Positions 59,946 to 64,000 of a DNA stretch of 64,000 nt are shown in pieces. The translations under genes were made by a program, and so were the position numbers. The DNA lies in assembly GCA_019671005.1 (NCBI GenBank), contig CM033744.1, positions 11,648,128 to 11,712,127 of the forward strand. Reading direction: 5' to 3'. The notes under the pieces are model-generated. The model did no database searches. It was not told where the DNA came from and saw only the letters and a program-made list of their open reading frames with translations. Numbering within the stretch: the stretch's first letter is position 1; each line of letters starts with the position of its first letter. This stretch comes from Hibiscus mutabilis. Its lineage: Eukaryota; Streptophyta; Magnoliopsida; Malvales; Malvaceae.

Positions 59946-60739
59946 AATTCTCAATATTCGATTTTGGACATGCCTTATTTTGACTATTTTGACCAGGCCA
60001 GTTGGTTGAACTATTTTGACTACAATAGGTCCTCTTTTATTTTTCATCTCTTTCAAAGTGATGTTCTTTTATGTATCTCACTTGCCTAAGCCCAATGGTA
60101 GTGGGAATCTTTTGTAAGGGCCAAAAACTACAAGTTTTAATGAAGAATGCGTTTTGTTCATCTTTCTAGTGATGTTGATCGTATCCATGCATAATGCGAA
60201 TCAAAATCTATATACGACTTACGCCCTAATTTAATATAACCATGACATAAGGCATCATAATCTTCAAAGTTTGAATTTGTCGTCAAGCATTTTTGTAAGG
60301 TGCATACACCCAAAAAGATAACTCCACAGTAAGATAATCAATGCCAAGAAAGGTTGGGGGCATCTTCGCAAAACAAGATTGAGAACTCAGTCTGACTAAC
60401 ATAGAGTCAGGGACATCCCTTTAAAGGAAAAATTATTCACACATTCATTGAGATTATTTAAAATCAAGTGCGTGCATCTTACATTTATACGAGTCATCAT
60501 GCACGTGCACATTAGGCATAAAATCAAGGGTATTCATGATGTATTTATTTTTGGCGTAAACATACAAACAGGTCCAGTGAGGAGGCCAAAGGACCTCAAT
60601 CGTAGGGGAAATGACATGATAACCAACCTCTAGCCCAAAATAGGCCAAACATGTAGAAACACTGAAACCTCAAGATAGAAGGGATCAACGGTAAATTTTT
60701 TGAACAATTACTAACAAAATATTTTATTTTTAGGATCTT
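59946..60739 (+). other. Tat non-coding sequence between gag and the tandem array
   Basis: AT-rich, with no frame that reads as pol. It probably represents the 3' untranslated part of the element after a pol deletion. Confidence 0.4.
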
Positions 60740-62260
60740 ACTCCTTCGATGGTGACGTAATAGATCCAATATTTTCTAGATATTGTCTCTTTGCTACAGA
60801 ACCAATTTTTAGATATTGCCTCCGTTAGTGGTGGTAGACCAGTTTAACTTAGATTTGGCCTTTTTGTTAGTACGATGTACTAGATCCATCATTTTACAGA
60901 TCCCGCTTTACAGTTAATGGTGCAGGAGATCAATTTTTGTGTCCAAGATCTCATTCCTCCATTGATGGTGCAACAAATCAAAGTTTTCCTCCATATCTCA
61001 TCTCTTCGCCAGTGATATAGCGGATCCCACTTTTCCCAATCTTGTCTCTCTATCAATGGTTTTGTAAGATCAAAATTTCCTTCGAATCTCATATCTCCGT
61101 CGGTGGTGTAGTAGATCCCCATACACTCCAAATCTCGTCCCCCCGTTAATGGTGCAGTAGATCAAATGCTTTTGCAGATTTTGCTTTTCCCTTAAAGCAC
61201 ATTTTCTCTCTGAATCTCATCTTTCCGTTAGTGGTGTAGTAGATTCAACATCTTCCAGATCTTGCCCCTCCGTTGATGGAGTGGTTGGGTCCAAGTTATT
61301 AATATCCGATCTGTTTTCTCCGTTGATGGTGTAGTTGGGTCCAAGTTACTCTCATCTGATCTTGTTCCTCTGTTGATGGCGTAACAAGGCCCAAGTTACA
61401 GTTATCTGATCCTACCTCTCCGTTGATGGAGTGGTTAGGTCCAAGTTATTATTATCCGGTTTGGTTATTCCATTGATGGTGTAGCCATGTCCAAGTTACC
61501 TTCATTCGATCTTGTTCTTCCGTTGATGGTGTTGCTGTTATCCGATCATGTGCCTCCTTGATGGTGTGTCTGGGTCTAAGTTGCTGCTATCCAATCTTGC
61601 TATATTGTTGATGGTGTAGTAAGGTTTGAGTTATTTTTATCCAATTATGCTTCTGCATTGATGGTCCAGTAGAATTTAAGTTACTGTTATTCAATTCTGC
61701 TTCTCTGTTGATGGCGCAGTAGAATCCAAGCTGTTAATATCCGACCTTATACCTCCGTTGATGGTATGTCTGGGTTCAATCACTTGTTTATTCCTGCTCC
61801 TTTGTTGATGGCGTAGTAGGGTTTCAATTTCTGTTAGTTGATTCTTCTTCTTCGTTGATGGTGAGGTAAAATCCAAGCTGCTGATATCCGATCTTGTCCC
61901 TCCATTGATGGTGTGGCTGGGTTCAAGTTAGTGTTCATTCTTGCTCCTCCGTTGATGGCATAGTAAGGTTTGAGCTATCCAATTTTGCTTTTCTATTGAT
62001 GGTATGGTAGAATCCAAGTTGATGTTATTCGATCATGTCTCCCCGTTGGTGGTATGGTTGGGTCCAAGTTACTGCTATCCAATCTTACTCCACCGTTGAT
62101 GCTGTACTAAGATTCGAGTTATTCAATTTTTCTTCTTCGTTGATGGTGCGGCAGAATCCAAGTTACTATAATCCAATTTTGTCCTTCTGTTGATGGAATA
62201 ACTGACCAAATTTACTTACTTATGATCATGTCTCTTCGTTAGTGTGGCGGCTGGATCAAA
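60740..62260. repeat. Tandem array, 50-bp unit, about 30 copies
   Basis: The anchor cgttgatggt recurs with exact 50-bp steps over long stretches: 61271, 61321, 61371, 61421, 61471, 61521, then 61606, 61656, 61706, 61756. Some units are 44-49 bp and one is about 35 bp. Each unit also holds agtaga or ggttggg, tccaagtta and atccgatctt. Units at 60740-61260 are more diverged and shorter (about 46-50 bp). Tat/Ogre elements are known to carry such arrays in their 3' untranslated region. Confidence 0.9.
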
Positions 62261-62823
62261 GCTATTTTGGCAAGTCCGACAGAAATATTGGCGCAACGTG
62301 CTTAAACACGGTAAAGTTTAAGACAATGGATAATTCAAATGTCCATCGAAAATCTATTTTTACGAATGGTCGAAGGAAAATATATTCTTTGGAAAAATCC
62401 AATGTCATGATTGGTATAAACTAATTGTACCTAGGGGAATGACACAGCTAGCCCAGAGCAAACGGCTACCGGTAAATGCAACTCAAAACCGTTGATCCTT
62501 GTGAATTTGGGAAAAATGCAAAAGAAGTCTATGCGCCAAGCTTTGGATCAAAACTTCCTGACTTTCGGTCCTACCTCCTCGTCGGTGTTGTAGATGGACC
62601 AAACATTCATCTTTCAATCATGTGTCTTCGTTAGTGTTGTAGTTGTTGGATCAAGATTTGCAGACCTTGCCTCTTTGTCAGTGTTGCAGCTAGGTCAAAT
62701 TTTCTCCAGGCATTACGTCATCGTCAAAGTCGTAGCAAGCCGAACTCATTTTGTCTTCCCCGATGGATTCTCTATTTTGAAGATTTTGCTTACAAGAATG
62801 ACAAATAAGATTAAGGAAAGCCC
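62261..62823. other. Tail of the array and spacer
   Basis: Unique-looking sequence, then three further degenerate array units (cgtcggtgttgtaga, cgttagtgttgtag, tgtcagtgttgcag) at about 62580-62700. No gene. Confidence 0.5.
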
Positions 62824-64000
62824 TGTAACACCCATAACGTATACTCGTAATTGAATATATATTATAGATGTTACTTAAACATGCTACTAAAAGTTGAGCT
62901 TAATTTTTTGTCTCTATACGATTCATCATCTAGCTGATTATTTAAACTATCATTATAATTCAATTTAATGCATCATATACTATCAGTAAATAAATAATTT
63001 ACATGCCCACTAGAGATTGTCATAATTTAGAATGTCTTATTAATGTTCTGCAGATTGTAGCTTGAACAGCATGCTTGACTCCTCTTCAAGTGCTCCAACT
63101 TGACCTACGTATGAAACAATCACACGCTAAGTACGAACTTAGTGAGGCATATAAAATAGTTTATTAAAAACATAAAGTAATACAAATTGATATGTCATGT
63201 AATGAGTGTATTACCCATTCTCTATAATTGACAATATGTCATATATATCAGTATATTGTGTATTCTTACTAACATGTAAATAATGAATTATCTCTATCAA
63301 GTAATACATGAAACATTTCTATCATATATCATGTAACCTTTCTATCATGTATGTCATGTTCTTCTCAGCTATGTGACATGTAACTTCTTATTCATGTATC
63401 ATGTAATCATGTAACATTTGTAGCAAGTAACATGTAACATTTGAATCATGTATCATCTTGTTATTATTATCATTGTATCTGGCTAGAGGCCCATGGAAAC
63501 CCCGTAGCCTATATGCACCGTAGTTCCATGTAGAGTACGTACTTGAGAGGACGCTCTTTGCTCCTCATATAAGGACGCTCTTTGCTCCTTATATAAACAC
63601 CTTGTTAGTGCATTTGCACTATGGGCGTGGATCCCCAGGTGCATCTTATTTTATTTTAGTCTTGCCATTATCCATATTTCATGTATGCATAATGCATCAT
63701 CATTTATGTAAACAACAATTCGTACCTGATATTCCAGCAAGCTTGCCATGTCGAGCAATGTATCATATAATGTATTATAGAGAAATGCAATGTCATTTTC
63801 AATGTATTGCAAACATTTAGAAATGCACTCATCTGGGCCATTTATTAGTTTGCCTTACTAAGCTCTATTCAATCCTTTCTTTCATAGTGCCTCGAACCTT
63901 CTTTTGATTTAGATCCAAACTTCATTAATCACATGAATGTGAATAACACTTGTTAGATTCAAATCTAACAATATTTTAAACATGCTACCAAATCTAATCG
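62824..64000 (-). mobile_element. LTR fragment, probably Gypsy, running off the window
   Basis: Begins tgtaacacccataacg. The motif cttagtgaggcata and repeated catgtaaca- or atcatgtat-type blocks (63350-63460) are typical of Tekay-type LTRs read backwards. A duplicated ggacgctctttgctcct lies at 63550 and 63576. No coding region. Orientation and family are tentative, and the ORF at 63602-63820 is chance. Confidence 0.4.

Noticed and set aside
60740..62260. Regular repeats as a CRISPR array
   Set aside because: Units are contiguous variants without unique spacers, the genome is plant, and no cas gene is present.
33899..62823. Endogenous viral element
   Set aside because: No movement protein, coat protein of a pararetrovirus, or env-like frame was seen; all coding motifs fit ordinary Copia and Gypsy retrotransposons.

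Overview
This window is nuclear DNA from a flowering plant, most likely a eudicot. It is AT-rich, has no bacterial-style gene packing, and is dominated by plant LTR retrotransposons (Copia, Tekay/Del chromovirus, Tat, Athila), MULE and hAT MITEs, a pogo/Lemi1-type relic and tRNA-derived SINE heads. The Tat LTR style would fit Malvales, but that is recall rather than a test, so confidence in the order is low.

Only one intact-looking protein gene is convincing: an intronless 185-codon gene at 10948-11505 for a small protein with two membrane helices and an acidic tail. A second locus, 23413-26447, encodes a small CYSTM-type cysteine-rich membrane protein in three exons. Its frame is broken at both exon junctions and its second intron has swollen to about 2.8 kb with nested transposons. 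A third host-derived piece is a 5'-truncated processed retrocopy at 33313-33888 (minus strand), with a poly(A) tract and a perfect 10-bp target-site duplication.

Layout. 1-1469: 3' end of an LTR element. 1.5-6.6 kb: SINE heads, a hAT MITE and an old LTR. 6601-8470: a Mutator-like element with ~390-bp TIRs. 8.7-13 kb: AT-rich spacer around the 185-codon gene. 14-15.3 kb: small MITEs and a second MULE. 15462-20378: a complete but decayed minus-strand Copia with a perfect TSD and an unusual primer site. 20.5-23.4 kb: MITEs and spacer. 23.4-26.4 kb: CYSTM locus. 26.9-28.65 kb: fold-back element. About 29-33.1 kb: a nest of a possible outer hAT, a minisatellite, a hAT MITE, a pogo-like element and two MULEs, one a Pack-MULE candidate. 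33.3-33.9 kb: retrocopy.

33.9-64 kb is a stack of LTR elements. It holds a truncated Copia with gag and protease, a minus-strand Tekay LTR split by a pol-less Copia, a Tat LTR and leader, a plus-strand Tekay of about 11.5 kb with gag, protease, RT, RNase H, integrase and chromodomain relics, an Athila 3' end plus LTR, a Tat gag, a long 50-bp tandem array, and a final LTR fragment that runs out of the window.

Most retroelement reading frames carry stop codons, many at positions where CAA or CAG would be expected. This fits long-silenced, methylated DNA. No CRISPR, operon or prokaryotic feature is present.
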